Numbered from the stretch's first letter, positions 9,670 to 20,670 are shown. The stretch: 64,000 nucleotides of DNA from Pseudoips prasinana (GCA_951640165.1 OX621234.1:31934549-31998548), one strand, 5' to 3'. Notes: generated by a model from the letters alone, not told the origin. Numbers and translations are program-made.

Positions 9670-10825
9670 GAAAAAACTGTGTATTGCTGTCAGCCATGTA
9701 ACCAGTATCCTCTCTTAATATTTCAGTATTATGACGTGTTTTATAAAAGTTCAAGTCAATCATAAGATTATCCAGAATTTTCTTATAGATTATCCTAATG
9801 CCGTTTTCATTGATTACTCCCGTTTTAAAAGAAAACATATCGAAGTCTAAATAACTATTTGTATCGAAAATAAAGGCGTTAGACATATCCTGAAAATGTT
9901 GATGTAAAAGATTATTAAATAGTTCAACTTTGTAGTTATATATGGGCATGCCACAAATGTAAGTTGGGGTACAAATAACAATATTTGTATATTTTATGTT
10001 TTCAAGACTTTCCCTAATTGATTTTACTAACTCTGATTGGCTACGTGAACTTTTAAATTCATTTCCTCCCAATATAATGATACAGTAGTCATCCGAACTA
10101 AAATTCATTAACTTATTTCCAATATTGTGCAAAAGTTGAGTAAAGTTACAGTTTGATAAAATATACCGACAGTAGCTGAAATCGTTACCAAACATGTTTT
10201 CGACACCTTTGCTTGAGCCGAAGGAGCCAATATTCGTCAATATACAAAGTTTATTCTTCTTTTTAGTAGTAGTTTCACCTCCGGTCTTATCAATTTGGTT
10301 TGATGATGTTTTCGTTTGAGTAGAAACATTCTGGTCCTGTTTTTGGAGAGACGTCGGGTCAGGTTGACCTTTTTTATTTCCCAAGCTCGTGCTTTGTTTT
10401 AAGGTAGGATTGCGAGAGTCGATATCCCCCTCAGCACTAAGGTTTGTGCTCAGCTTCGAAGGTACGTAGAATTTAGTAGGAGTAGAGCAGCGGCCCTTGC
10501 TTTTTCGTTTTGACCTTGATGATAGTGGGGTTGGCGATAAAGTAAGGTTTTTGTACGTGTCTGTAATCTTTTGACTTTTGCATAACTCACTCTTTAGTCG
10601 GCTGTTCTCAACATTTAAATTTTCAATTTCTTGATGCGCTATGGCTAACTCATTTGTTAAATAGTCTATTTTTTCTTTAAGTTCGTATATATTACGGTTA
10701 TCACTCAGTGATGTATTCGGCAGACTCGTAGCAGTAGCATCAAAAAGGCTGGCGTCAGTATTTGATTCTTCACTTAAAGATAGTGTTCGTTGTGGTTTCT
10801 GTTTACGAATAGTTATATTTTCCAT
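9662..10825 (-). CDS. CR1-type retrotransposon ORF1: coiled coil plus SGNH-like domain
   Basis: ORF1 (387 aa) starts at a clear ATG (10823-10825). Residues about 48-92 form a predicted coiled coil (heptad-like EKIDYLTNELAIAHQEIENL). A basic, Ser/Thr-rich linker follows (about 95-190, e.g. KRKSKGRCS). The C-terminal half (about 195-365) has the layout of the SGNH/esterase-like domain found in ORF1 of some CR1/L2 elements: a hydrophobic strand then NIGSFGSS, a later IIILGGNEF block, and VICTPTY. The usual catalytic GDS, GGND and DxxH motifs are not seen in canonical form, so enzyme activity is doubtful and RNA or membrane binding is possible. There is no zinc knuckle. In such elements ORF1 packages the element RNA. 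Confidence 0.8.
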   Translation of the reverse strand: MENITIRKQKPQRTLSLSEESNTDASLFDATATSLPNTSLSDNRNIYELKEKIDYLTNELAIAHQEIENLNVENSRLKSELCKSQKITDTYKNLTLSPTPLSSRSKRKSKGRCSTPTKFYVPSKLSTNLSAEGDIDSRNPTLKQSTSLGNKKGQPDPTSLQKQDQNVSTQTKTSSNQIDKTGGETTTKKKNKLCILTNIGSFGSSKGVENMFGNDFSYCRYILSNCNFTQLLHNIGNKLMNFSSDDYCIIILGGNEFKSSRSQSELVKSIRESLENIKYTNIVICTPTYICGMPIYNYKVELFNNLLHQHFQDMSNAFIFDTNSYLDFDMFSFKTGVINENGIRIIYKKILDNLMIDLNFYKTRHNTEILREDTGYMADSNTQFFLE

Positions 10826-10860
10826 TTTTTATGTAATATTATAGATAAATTTTGCTTTAA

Positions 10861-12050
10861 TTCTTATTTCTCTTGTTTGAAATCGCTTTGATGTTATTCA
10901 TATTGATATCTTTCCTTTAAAATATTTATTTTAAACCTCAAAAAGACTAATTTCAGCAGACAGGATTTGAACACCAGACCTCGGAATATTAATTCCACAC
11001 GGCTATGCAACTAACTACGGTGCTTGATACGAAGTAGGTGAAATAGTTAGTTGTATTATTGTACACTTGAGCTGTTTCGGTTTTTAGGTATTTATCGCCA
11101 CTTTTGCACTCATTTGTGACCTTATAAGGTAACGATGCTTGTGGGCGATTCCAATTGGATGATGAGGTTTAAAGGAAGTGATTCATCGGTTCTTTGTTCA
11201 CTGGTTCAATAAGTTTTGAGTAAAAGTTTTAATGATTTGTTATGAACACTTTATTATTTTATCGAAAGCAGATGTTTATTTTGAGTATATATTTCACTGA
11301 TCCACTGTTTCTTGTGTTTATTGTTTAGTTTTCAAATATTTTTCATCAATCCATGGTTTATAGCGTAGTCATGTTTGAAAGTTTTATTTACCTATTTAAA
11401 GTTTGATTTATTTAACTGTTTATTGCACTTTCACTTTACTTTTATCATGTTATAAAATACGGTGATGCACTATATATGGTACTTTCTATTAAGTTGTATA
11501 CAATATTAAAAACAACTTCAAAATATGTAAAATAAATGATTTTACCAATTGTGGTACAACAGTGTCTCCGCAACCCTGGAACTTAAGGTTAAATTTACAC
11601 CAACCTAAATTTAATATGATAAAAGTTACCAAATTTAAAAATAATCTTAAAACCACTATTTGCAGGCTGCTACTCACTCACACTTGTTTCTATTTGTTCT
11701 AGGGTTTCTTTATACATAAACTTAAAACTGAGGCCTTGTTTGTATCGATTGAAAATATATCGGGACCCCACCTTAATTCCTTGCGAGTCGAACCATTCAT
11801 AACAAGCAACTTAAAATCTTTTATGTGCCAAAAGCCGGCAATTAGTGTACGTTTCCATATTGGTAACGATGTTTATTATGTGTTGTGTTATAACTGAATG
11901 CGTCTATTGAGTAGCGGTTAGGGCTAGCCTTAATTGGGATTCCATGTCAAAGGATGGACAGCTGAAAGGCTTCAGGATTGATAGACAAACACGGACGTAT
12001 CTATAGGATATATTTCAATTTGTGTAAAATATTAGTACTGCTGGGTGATG
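10861..12050. other. AT-rich region with one tRNA-like scrap
   Basis: At 10955-11030, minus strand, a B-box-like 'ggtgttcaaatcctgtctg' with an upstream 'ccgtagttagttgcatagcc' suggests a SINE head. The rest is AT-rich with no supported gene or repeat. A short minus-strand open frame (11489-11677) has no recognisable domain and is probably chance. Confidence 0.4.
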
Positions 12051-12654
12051 ACGGCGGCGAATATCAGTATACATCACCTCATCTCATCCCATGGGGGGAG
12101 GGGGGTGTAGAAGTTGACTTGAGGGATAGGTGGATAACTATCAGAAGATGGACATCAGCAACTTTCTTACCTCACGTATCACCAAGCGTTCCGATTATGG
12201 CAGATATGCGATAATCGGCACTTGGCACTTGGGGATACCCCAAGTGGACTTCTTTCAGTTGTGATGTTGAATATTGGTACCAAAATGTAGTTTTTCATAT
12301 AGGTACATAACATATCATTTTTCGTATTGTTTTGCGTGGCGATTGCCAATTCCGGTGCGAAGGTATTTACAAATATCGTTTTGTATGTAACTAATTTATT
12401 AAATTGAATTTTGCAGGTAAAACTTGACAACATACGTTCACTTATTTAAACACTACTCAATTTATATAGTTCCCAATCAGAAACCCTCACTATGTGTGCG
12501 CCTTTTAGTTTGTCCGTGCATAAAAGTAGGTTTACGTTCAGAATTTAAAACTCAAAGTAAATAATACTTTATTTACGAATTCAATACCTATTTATTTTTA
12601 CCTTTATTTTCGCGGATAAATTAAATTGCGGGTTGCGGTAAAACTAGAAAAAAT

Positions 12655-12900
12655 GGCGTCACAGATGGCGCCCCTGTGCAGAGGATGCATTGAATTTGAA
12701 GAAACATCAGCACACGTACTGCTATAATGCATTAGCGTTGTCTCATAATTCCTAAACGATCCGTATCTTCAGATTTAGGCTGCAAAAGGCACTCAAGCCA
12801 AGATTTCGAGGCCTCTTGGACTTCTGAGTGGAAATAAAATGGTTCGAGTAGCCAAACATGTTCACGCACAATGGCCCAGTCAGGAGGCTAAGTGCAAAAA
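12655..12900 (+). pseudogene. Non-LTR retrotransposon C-terminal remnant (zinc-knuckle/RNase H tail type)
   Basis: Translation gives LCRGCIEFEETSAHVLL, then a stop, then a conserved-looking stretch ending with SRPLGLLSG. The pattern Cx2C-E-E-T-x2-H is that of the C-terminal Cys/His cluster (CxxC...ExxxH...C) found after RNase H in R1-like and Jockey-like ORF2 proteins. The final Cys lies just after the in-frame stop. A dead, 5'-truncated copy; class assignment is tentative. Confidence 0.5.
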
Positions 12901-13216
12901 ACAAGTCGCTCATCTAACATGTGGTAAAACCCATGTAAACTGTACCGTCCCCAATTAAATTAAACATGTTTGCATGTCCTCAAAAGCATCTCCTCAAAAT
13001 ATTGAGTTTCTGTATTATATTAAAAATATAATACTATTATTTTAACATAAGGTAATAAATAATATTTTACTGGGATTTATGTAACTATTACACATGCTCC
13101 GTTATAAGATCACAGTAATCGAAAAATATTTCAGTTCGGTTGGTAAAGGCAAAATTGCGATTTATCAATTTGCACACATTATTTATTTCTACACAATTCT
13201 CGATGGCCTTAGCTGA

Positions 13217-13862
13217 GTCGCTCAAGCAGTGGGTCTGAAAATGAACATGGATAAGACAAAAATCATGTCGAACATCCATGTTGCATCCAATCTAGTTAAG
13301 TTTGGAGACTCTGCACTCGAAGTTATAGCACTGTTCGGGAAGCTACGTAATATCTTTTTGTCCCAAATACTGCAGTGTCTCAAGTCGAAAGTCTTTGACC
13401 AGTGTGGGTTGTCAGTGATGATTTACGGAACAGACACGTGGTCGCTCACTATGGGCCGTAACAGGCGGCTCAAGGTCACCCAAAGAGCAAAGGGCTATAA
13501 TAAAGAGGTAAGAGGAAAGAATATGCTTGGAGATTCCCTGCGAGATCGAATCAGAAATGCTGAAATCCGCAGTCGAACCAAAGTAACCGAAATAGCCCGA
13601 AGAATTGCCAAGCTGGAGTAGCAGTGAGCAGGGCACATTGCTCGTAGAGCCGACGGCCACGGGGGCCGAAAGGTTCTCGAGTGGCGACCACAAACCATAA
13701 GACGTAGAGTGGACAGGCCCACCACAAGATGGACCGATGATCTTGTGAGGGTCGCTGGAAATCGCTGGATGCGGATAGCGCAAGACGGGCAATTGTTGAG
13801 ATCTTTGGGGGCGGCCTTTGTCCAGCAGAGGGCGTCTCTTGGCTGATATGATGATGATACAA
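13217..13862 (+). pseudogene. RTE-type retrotransposon 3' fragment (RT C-terminus and tail)
   Basis: Open from about 13229 to 13621, starting GLKMNMDKTKIMSN, a very common sequence in lepidopteran RTE-type ORFs, and containing AEIRSRTKVTEIARRIAKLE. The same frame then meets a TAG at 13619-13621 and continues as AGHIARRADGHGG and TTRWTDDLVRVAGNRW up to about 13840, ending with the GATGATGAT tail (13845-13858). Relative to the intact family a block of about 30 residues is missing after 'DSALEV', and there is a second local frame disturbance near 'RAKGYNKEVRG'. It is 5'-truncated, as usual for such elements, and non-functional. Confidence 0.85.
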
Positions 13863-14495
13863 TTATTCCGAATATATTAATTATTCCAAATTTATAGGGT
13901 ATACAAGAAGACAAAGGATTCAATAGATGTTTGATATCGAAGCGATACAACATTAGTAATTAAGGATAATGGAAACATATTTGGTCTAACCAAATATCTG
14001 CTATGTGAACTGAATATAAATTCCATTCGGCTAGAGAGTATGAACTGTTAGTTACACTGCAAGTTTGTCCTGTTCATATCCCTCAAACAACATTCCTTCC
14101 ACGGTTCGGAGATCTTTAGCTTTGAGTTTGTATATAAATCGTCTTTAGATATTGCTCCTTGCGATGGTAAAGTTAGTGCATTACAGATCCTGCCTGCTTG
14201 TAATATAGAAATGATATATGTTTAGCACATACACTCGTACTCACTTCACAAAGCCCAAATGGTCAAAATACATAAAAATGTTCACTTATTTATTGCGAGC
14301 TATTGGTTTGAAATTTTGGACAAAATAATTTGATACCTGAGATTTTGCGTTCGTTCGTTTTGTATGCATGATTTCTAACCGTAAGCTACAGCGTTTAATC
14401 TGTACTGTATGTCTTTAAATTTTATGTACAATAAATGCATGCATTTCAACCATTAAGTGTAGTGTTTTCGGTATTTCTTTTTCTTTTATATCAGA
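13863..14495. other. AT-rich sequence, nothing recognised
   Basis: No coding, tRNA-like or repeat signals that I can support. Confidence 0.5.
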
Positions 14496-14499
14496 GTGC

Positions 14500-14760
14500 G
14501 ACAAACGAGCAAGGGCGTCACATGATGGTAAGTGATCACCGCCGCCCATGGACACTTACAACAGTCGAGTCATCGCGGGTGCGTTGCCGGCCTTTAAAAG
14601 TCAGCAAACAAGTGTTGCTGACCCTTCCCCCACCCCAATGAGCTCTGGCGACCTTACTCACACTCGGAAACACAACATAAAATTAATGTTATTATTAAGG
14701 AGTGTCTTCTGTAAGGTGGAGGTACTTCCCCAGTCGGGCTGCTTTTAGAGCGCATGAACG
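14500..14760 (+). repeat. Lepidopteran dispersed repeat ('gtgatcaccgccgccca' type)
   Basis: 'atgatggtaagtgatcaccg' followed by 'ccgcccatggacacttacaa' and 'gcgttgccggcctttaaaag' is a word order I recognise as a widespread lepidopteran non-coding repeat. A short relative of its start occurs at 15550-15600 ('ataatcgcttaccatcaggt'). Short open frames inside it are not considered genes. Confidence 0.6.
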
Positions 14761-15339
14761 CTATGCCCTACCTCTACTTAAGTAACTTATGAATTAGAAC
14801 AACTTGATACTCAGTACAGAATGTGCTCTTTATTCAAGAGCAAAACCTACTCAGAAAAATACATATCAAACCTGAACAGAAAACTCAATTTCGCTAACAT
14901 GCCTATGTGATGTTGCGCGATGTTGATTGGAGGAAATTGGAAATTTTCTAGAACATAGGCGCAACAGCGGTAAATGCATTACTACCTTGTTCAGAGCGCG
15001 CTTGAATTGCCTGTTTTATCAGTGCATGTTTTACGCTTACTTCTGTAAACATTGAGCAAGAGTAGGTCATTGTATTACAATGTTATCTTTAGTTTCTTTT
15101 TAGTGGAAAGCATTGCATAGCACTCATTAGATGTGCTGAGGTAGGTGATAGGTTGGGTGGATAAATTTTGTTAATAAAACTTAAACATAATCTGATTGAC
15201 AATAACTTAATACAAACTAGCTAAATATAATTGCTATTATAAAATAAATTTTATAAAAGTTTTCATACAATCCGTGCACCTGATACACGATGCGTGTAAC
15301 TAGAAATAATTATGTATACTTAATTTATATTACTACACA

Positions 15340-15605
15340 CATGAACTGACTATTTACAAGCGCTTTTTTAAAGTCTACGTGAATAAAAACCTTTTTTATT
15401 TTATTTTATAGGGAAACATCTTCATCTTACCGAATACACGTAACAAAATTATGGAGTTGATATTTTGATCCTGGATAAGGTCGCCAAGTTCATAGGGGCT
15501 TAGGGAAGAGTCGACACCACGTGAGTGACGCTAAATTTTTTGCACGCGTCATAACATGGTGATAATCGCTTACCATCAGGTGGGCAGTATTTTATTTACT
15601 ACTGA
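15340..15605 (+). repeat. Two repeat scraps
   Basis: 15345-15390 repeats 'actgactatttacaagcgct' and 'aaagtctacgtg', a diverged copy of the 142-bp arm at 1938-2079. 15555-15600 has 'gcttaccatcaggtgggcag', part of the repeat also seen at 14500-14760. Confidence 0.55.
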
Positions 15606-16930
15606 GACGTCAGGTATAAAAAAAACACGTTGAATTGGAATCCTCCAACATGAACTAGAAAATAGGGTAAACAGATAATAAACTTTTAAAACCTTTAAAT
15701 AACTGAACTTTTATATGAAAATCAGCTAAGAAGCCTCGATCAAAGTTTTAGCTTAGCTTTAGCATACAGATAAAAAACTGCATTTGATACCAAACATAAA
15801 AGTAAGTTTATTTCTCGTTAATGGGATTGTTGCAAGAGTAGGCTACGGTCACTGTAATCTGTTTTCATTCAGGTGGGCCTTAAACTTGTTTAGTGGCTTA
15901 GTTGTATAAAAAAGACACACACACCTTCTGTTTTATTTGGGCTTTCGAACGTTTTTTTTCTTGGCAAATGCAAAAAAATCAATTCAAAACAAATATAAGT
16001 AATTATTGACACCAACGTATAATATTATATTTGTGAGTATATATGAGTGTATATAGCTATAAACATTTTAGTTGGTTTTAAAATCTGCGTTTTGTTTGTT
16101 TTTATTTTTCAATTTTTATTGACGTTACGTCACGATCTAAAGTATTATGAATAGCGTTTTTGATCAACAACGCCCGACTTTGTTTAAATTGTTTAAGTTA
16201 TAAATGTTAACATTGACAAAAATAATATGGGACCACGTCGCAAGCTTATTGATAATAATCAAAATAAGTTCATAAATGCACGAGTAAACGATTAAAATAA
16301 ACGAAATAAATACGGATCTTGAACTTTCATAGCCTAGGAAGTAGGTTAGTTACTGAGACTAGTTAAATAAAGTACCTACTGAACTCATGTAACTATTTTT
16401 TTTATCTATAAATTTGTCATACATAATTAAATAAGTAAAACCGGAAAACATTACCATACAATGGCAAACAAATAAGTACGCACTCAAACCAAAATTATTG
16501 ATATTATAGGAACTACTTTATAATTACTATGCAAAAGTAAACCAAAATATTGTGTCCGAAAAAATACACGAAAAATGCCAGGAAAATACGTGTATATATA
16601 TAAAAAAAAGAAAAATAACATATTTTTCCGTATGGAATTTGGTTAGAAATATAAGAGATTTGGCATATTTAGCATAAATTATAAGTAGGACCTAAGTTAG
16701 AATGACACCAAAGTTATTGAAACAGCTGCTGCTACGCAGTTTGGTAGGCCACATGTTTGCGTTTATTCCTACATATTATAAATTAAAAAACTGGTGAGGT
16801 GTCAAGGGACCCCCGGATAGAACGAAGTTATTTCTTATTATGTATAAAAACCTGTATACACTCAACAAAAATAATCGTCGCGACACCACACTGTTCAATG
16901 CGAAATAGAAATGAAAATATCTGGCTTGCT
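15606..16930. other. AT-rich sequence, nothing recognised
   Basis: Long, low-complexity AT-rich stretch without supported genes or elements. Confidence 0.5.
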
Positions 16931-16936
16931 TTCTAT

Positions 16937-16966
16937 AAGAGAGAGAGAGAGAGACAGACAGAGAAA
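16937..16966 (+). repeat. (GA)n microsatellite
   Basis: Nine GA dinucleotides followed by GACAGACAGAGA. Confidence 0.9.
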
Positions 16967-17032
16967 CATGCGCACGCCGCACAGCTGCAAAAAGTGTCGT
17001 GACAACTTTTCGTGAGATTTTTTTCCGTCTAG

Positions 17033-17088
17033 CGAAGTTCCTTACCGCGCGTTGTGAAAGGGGTCACAACGCGCGATAAGGAACTTCG
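17033..17088. repeat. GC-rich hairpin, 25-bp arms
   Basis: Arms 17033-17057 (cgaagttccttaccgcgcgt...) and 17064-17088 pair with one mismatch around a 6-base loop (aagggg). It is GC-rich in an AT-rich setting. Confidence 0.9.
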
Positions 17089-17126
17089 TTCCAAAAGAAA
17101 AACATTATCTAAAGCATAAACAAATC

Positions 17127-17420
17127 CTACTATTATAATATTATAAATTCAATAGTTTGTGACTTTGGATGAATAGATGTATGGAAGTTTGTTACTCATT
17201 CACGCAAAAACTACTGAATGGATTTTGATGAAACTTTGTAGTAATATAGCTTATATACATATATTATGTCATAATTAATTTGAGATGCTTAACTTTACAA
17301 TTCGATTTATATAAAACATACAAGCATTTCCTATAGTCGAAATTACGAGGAGTACATATACCACAATCTGAGAAATATCTAATATCTTATTTTGTGGTCA
17401 ACTGCTAGTCCAGCGCGGCT
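17127..17420 (+). mobile_element. Helitron-like remnant
   Basis: Begins A|TCCTACTATTATAATATTA, the 5' end style of lepidopteran Helitrons, followed by the usual 'gaatgaacgcaaaaactac'-like segment ('cacgcaaaaactactgaatg'). A possible decayed 3' end is 'ccagcgcggctag' at 17411-17423. The end is uncertain. Confidence 0.45.
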
Positions 17421-17551
17421 AGCTAACACAATTAACCAATGGCTGAAATAGAAATCCATAGGAATCATTAACTTACAGGTATATCAGGTGATTTCATTGC
17501 GTTTTACATATTGTTATATAACATTTTCCGGGTGTGTGGTGCCATAATGTA

Positions 17552-17686
17552 CAGACGCCAGCACATCCAGCTACCACAATCTGTCAAATTTCTTTTAAAG
17601 ATTTTCAACTTTATCACATACTCATAACGTTCACTTTCAATTGGGGAAATTTGACAGATTAGGGTAGCTTGATGTGCTGGCGTCTG
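17552..17686. mobile_element. Palindromic TA-flanked MITE, copy 2, inside a longer palindrome
   Basis: Same TIRs as copy 1, flanked by TA at 17550-17551 and 17687-17688. Unlike the other copies, the flanks also pair: 17520-17551 is the reverse complement of 17687-17718 with one mismatch (aacattttccgggtgtgtgg...). This makes a palindrome of about 200 bp. Confidence 0.9.
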
Positions 17687-17929
17687 TACATTATGCCACC
17701 ACACACCCGGAAAATGTTATGCCAGACCCATTGCAACGAGATGGCTTATACTGCTTGGAAGCAGAAGTCAATGACCTGGAAACCATGAATCCAGAAAAAA
17801 AAACAGAAATTGCGGACTACGTTTTTTTATTTGTTGTGTGTTTGATTAAACATCAAGGTAAGTGTTATTTTCAGTGTTTTAAAAGTAAGTAACTTTATGT
17901 TAAAAAATAAATGTTATCAAGTATAGCTA

Positions 17930-18135
17930 AATCTTCTTTTCATGTTAGACGAAGTACGTCCACTACTGGACAAAAGATTCCACAATGAATGGTGGGATAT
18001 GCCATAGTCGCCACGCTTGGCAGACAGGTTGGCGATCGCAGTTTGACGGTCATAGTTCACAGAAAAACGCTGGTGCCCGTTCTATTTACTCGGACGATTT
18101 CTAGGGATGAGATGGGGTTTGTCCTTTTAAATTAT
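17930..18135 (+). repeat. Dispersed repeat ('cacgcttggcagacaggttgg' type), copy 1
   Basis: Contains 'gtccactactggacaaaaga', 'cacgcttggcagacaggttg' and 'gcgatcgcagtttgac', then 'acgctggtgcccgttctatt'. Other copies: 20515-20670 and 24195-24400, and possibly a reverse one near 12060-12190. It is a known type of lepidopteran repeat of uncertain class. The donor-like 'catcaag|gtaagtg' and the small frame just upstream (17674-17892) are not supported as a gene. Confidence 0.6.
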
Positions 18136-18767
18136 CACAATTGTAATAATATTCCTTGTAAAGCAGTGCTTTTTCCGTCTGATTAAATTGTACTTTTATT
18201 ATAGTCTATTGCTAGCTTCATTGTACTTTTATAATAAATGTTACTCCCAAGATGTATCATTAATTTCATAATTAGTTTAAAGGTTCTATCTTATGACAAT
18301 ATCATCATCGTTACTCAAAAATACCGCCAGGTAAGGATTTATCATGAATTTTATTTAATTACCGAGTATTTCATAACATAGAAACTTATGTACTGGCAGA
18401 GAGGAAACCGAAATTATAAGAACTCCTTGAAGGAGTCGGACTGTAAAATATGCTGTTAAAGGGAATTCTTAACCGAAATGCATCTTTATCCATTATATCC
18501 ATGTTTTCCAAATGCGCGTTTCGTCAAAGTGTAAATGTAAGGTTAAATTCTTACATTAAGTTGACGAAATTTACTGTATTCGATGAATAGATCTAAAGAT
18601 GTGTAACAGAATTAGAATCAGGAATGAAATACGGACGGCGTATTTCCTGCGGAAATGTCGATACGCTTCCGAGGGGGTGGCAAATCGTTACCTGAGTTTT
18701 GTGTTGACTATCATAAAATATCAGTTATCTATTCCAGTGGCGAGAAAAAAGATATATATAAACCCAC

Positions 18768-18847
18768 ACATATATCTACAAAGTACGCAACTTCCTTTTA
18801 TTTGTCAACATATATCTACAAAGTACGCAACTTCCTTTTATTTGTCA
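18768..18847 (+). repeat. Exact tandem duplication of a 40-bp unit
   Basis: Unit 18768-18807 (acatatatctacaaagtacg...) is repeated identically at 18808-18847. Confidence 0.97.
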
Positions 18848-19429
18848 ATTGAAATAACCTTGCATGTGCGAACCGAACAAAGATTTTAAGTTCAACAGGT
18901 TTCTTAGAAGTATTTCTAGTTTAAGTAACTATCGGATTAAGCCAATGATTGTTCATCTGTTATCTTATATTTTTAAAATATAACTTTTTAAATACTAATG
19001 TAGTTCAAGCTCCTCTATATTTGTACCACCCCCTTTACTCAGATGACTTACAAGTTTATACTGACGCACCTGTAGAACAACTCAGTGAAGTAATTGCTAT
19101 CATCAACTCAAATCAGTTATAGTTAGTCATGTATTGTCATGGGTCGCTCCAAATCCTTCATGTATGTACGTTTGAATGGCAATGTTAGGAAATCTGATGA
19201 TATTACTTTCGACAAAGTTTTATAGAATCCACACCTGAGAATTCGAATTCGTTTCGGACCAAATTGATAGACTTGAGTAAATTCTGTATTAGATTTGTAT
19301 CAGAGTCCACAACTTGCTGAAATAAAAACATAATTGAAGAATTCCAATCACTTCTCTCACCCGACATATCTCCGCAACCTTTTGCTTAACCAATCCGAAT
19401 TCGAATGGATCTATAATTAATTATAATGC

Positions 19430-19600
19430 ATACGGGCCCCTTGGCGTGTTTGGCAAATGCTTGCTTTTCACGCCGGAGGTCGTGGGTTCGATCCCAGGAC
19501 AGATATGTGTATCCTGAGTCTGGGTGTAACGACCGATGATGTATGTATTTTATTTTGGTGCAATACAGTTCACTCGATAAAAGACGCTCACGCTATCCAT
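19430..19600 (+). mobile_element. tRNA-derived SINE, family B
   Basis: A box region 'ttggcgtgtttggcaaatgc' and B box GGGTTCGATCC, then 'atcctgagtctgggtgtaac'. The same head is found in reverse at 25920-26035. The head folds only partly as a tRNA. The tail fades into 'ggtgcaatacagttcactcg'. Confidence 0.75.
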
Positions 19601-20401
19601 TCAACAATTCATAACTTATAATAAATTATCACAAATAAGTATATGCGCACACACAGGTGTAATCTTTCTATTACCACGATCATTAGCAACCCAATTAAAC
19701 TGAATAGAGATAAGCCAAACCTACTATTTAATGCCTCCGCTCCTCTCACCCCTCGTTGGGTACAAAATGAAATAAAATTAATTTAAGCGCATCAATCAAA
19801 TTTTTCAAATCATTTGTTGCTAGGTCATTTCATGAATTTAAAATGACAAACATTACGTTGAATTTTAAAATGATCGTTGTATAAAAAGAGTATGAATACA
19901 AAACGTAGTTACGTTATACATTTTAACAACTCATAAATTTTTCATAGCTGACAGGAAGTCAACATGTCTGAAAAATTACCCGTCTGGCCAAGACCTTGCC
20001 TATTAGGGATGACGCGTCCAAAATTATTATCAAGTTTTCATTCGTATTTTTTTATATTTGTACCTACTCTGCATTTTTGAATACCTATAGAAATACGGTT
20101 TTAATTTAGGTCAATGTGACCGATGATGAAGCATTTATATATTGCTTGGGTATGATCATTGATGCACTTTAAACTTAATAATTTTCGTCAGGGTATCGTG
20201 TATATGTATAATAATATTTTTAACTTTAAGTTGCTTTTCAAGAAAGTTGTTTGATTTGATGAATAGTTTTTGTTTTATTATTATAAGTAGTTCTAACAGG
20301 TCTAGATTATAAAATCTATGAATGACGAACCAATTACAACTGCACCTTATGTAAATTATTATTACTATATGAGAATACACAATAGTAGTATAGAATATAG
20401 T

Positions 20402-20445
20402 AATTGTAGATATAGCAGTCCAATAGCACTGCTATATCTACAATT
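20402..20445. repeat. Perfect hairpin, 18-bp arms
   Basis: Arms 20402-20419 (aattgtagatatagcagt) and 20428-20445 pair perfectly around an 8-base loop. Part of the arm sequence recurs just downstream ('actacaattcag'). Confidence 0.95.
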
Positions 20446-20514
20446 CAGATATCACTGCACTACAATTCAGAAATAACTACACTGTTTTTAACCATATCCT
20501 GTCAGACAATTGAC

Positions 20515-20670
20515 GTTTACAGTTGTACAAAGGCCTCCCAAAAGAAATCCTCTATGGAACTGTGTAGGTACACAGTAGTGCACAGAGAGCCGCTGCTGCT
20601 TGTTCTCTGATTGATATTCCCTCGGGACAACTTCTACGCCCCTCACGGGATTAGATGGGTTAGTGATATT
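20515..20670 (+). repeat. Dispersed repeat, copy 2 of the 17930 type
   Basis: Shares 'caaaggcctcccaaaagaa', 'gccgctgctgcttgttctct' and 'ttccctcgggacaacttcta' followed by 'cgcccctcacgggattagat' with the lepidopteran repeat at 17930 and 24195. Confidence 0.55.

Larger units (their letters stand above)
6595..10860 (-). mobile_element. CR1/L2-type non-LTR retrotransposon, structurally complete
   Basis: A two-ORF element on the minus strand: ORF1 at 9662-10825 and ORF2 at 6769-9669, overlapping by a few bases. A short 3' UTR ends in a repeated TTATGTC tail (three 'taagacat' units at 6597-6625 on +), as in CR1-like elements, which end in short tandem repeats and not in poly-A. Both frames are uninterrupted over their whole length, which implies a recent insertion or active copy. 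The 5' boundary is not marked by any signal I can see and is set just upstream of ORF1. Confidence 0.85.

Noticed and set aside
9645..9690. A -1 slippery heptamer (TTTTTTC) joining ORF1 and ORF2
   Set aside because: The heptamer is present, but ORF2 is in the +1, not the -1, frame. Only a +1 shift or restart would fit.
13229..13621. A 130-codon gene on the + strand
   Set aside because: The peptide is a truncated RTE retrotransposon C-terminus with an internal deletion and a stop, followed by the rest of the family sequence and its tail.
17674..17892. Small + frame ending near a donor-like CAAG|GTAAGTG
   Set aside because: It starts inside the MITE palindrome and no partner exon or known domain was found. 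It was kept only as a note in the neighbouring repeat.
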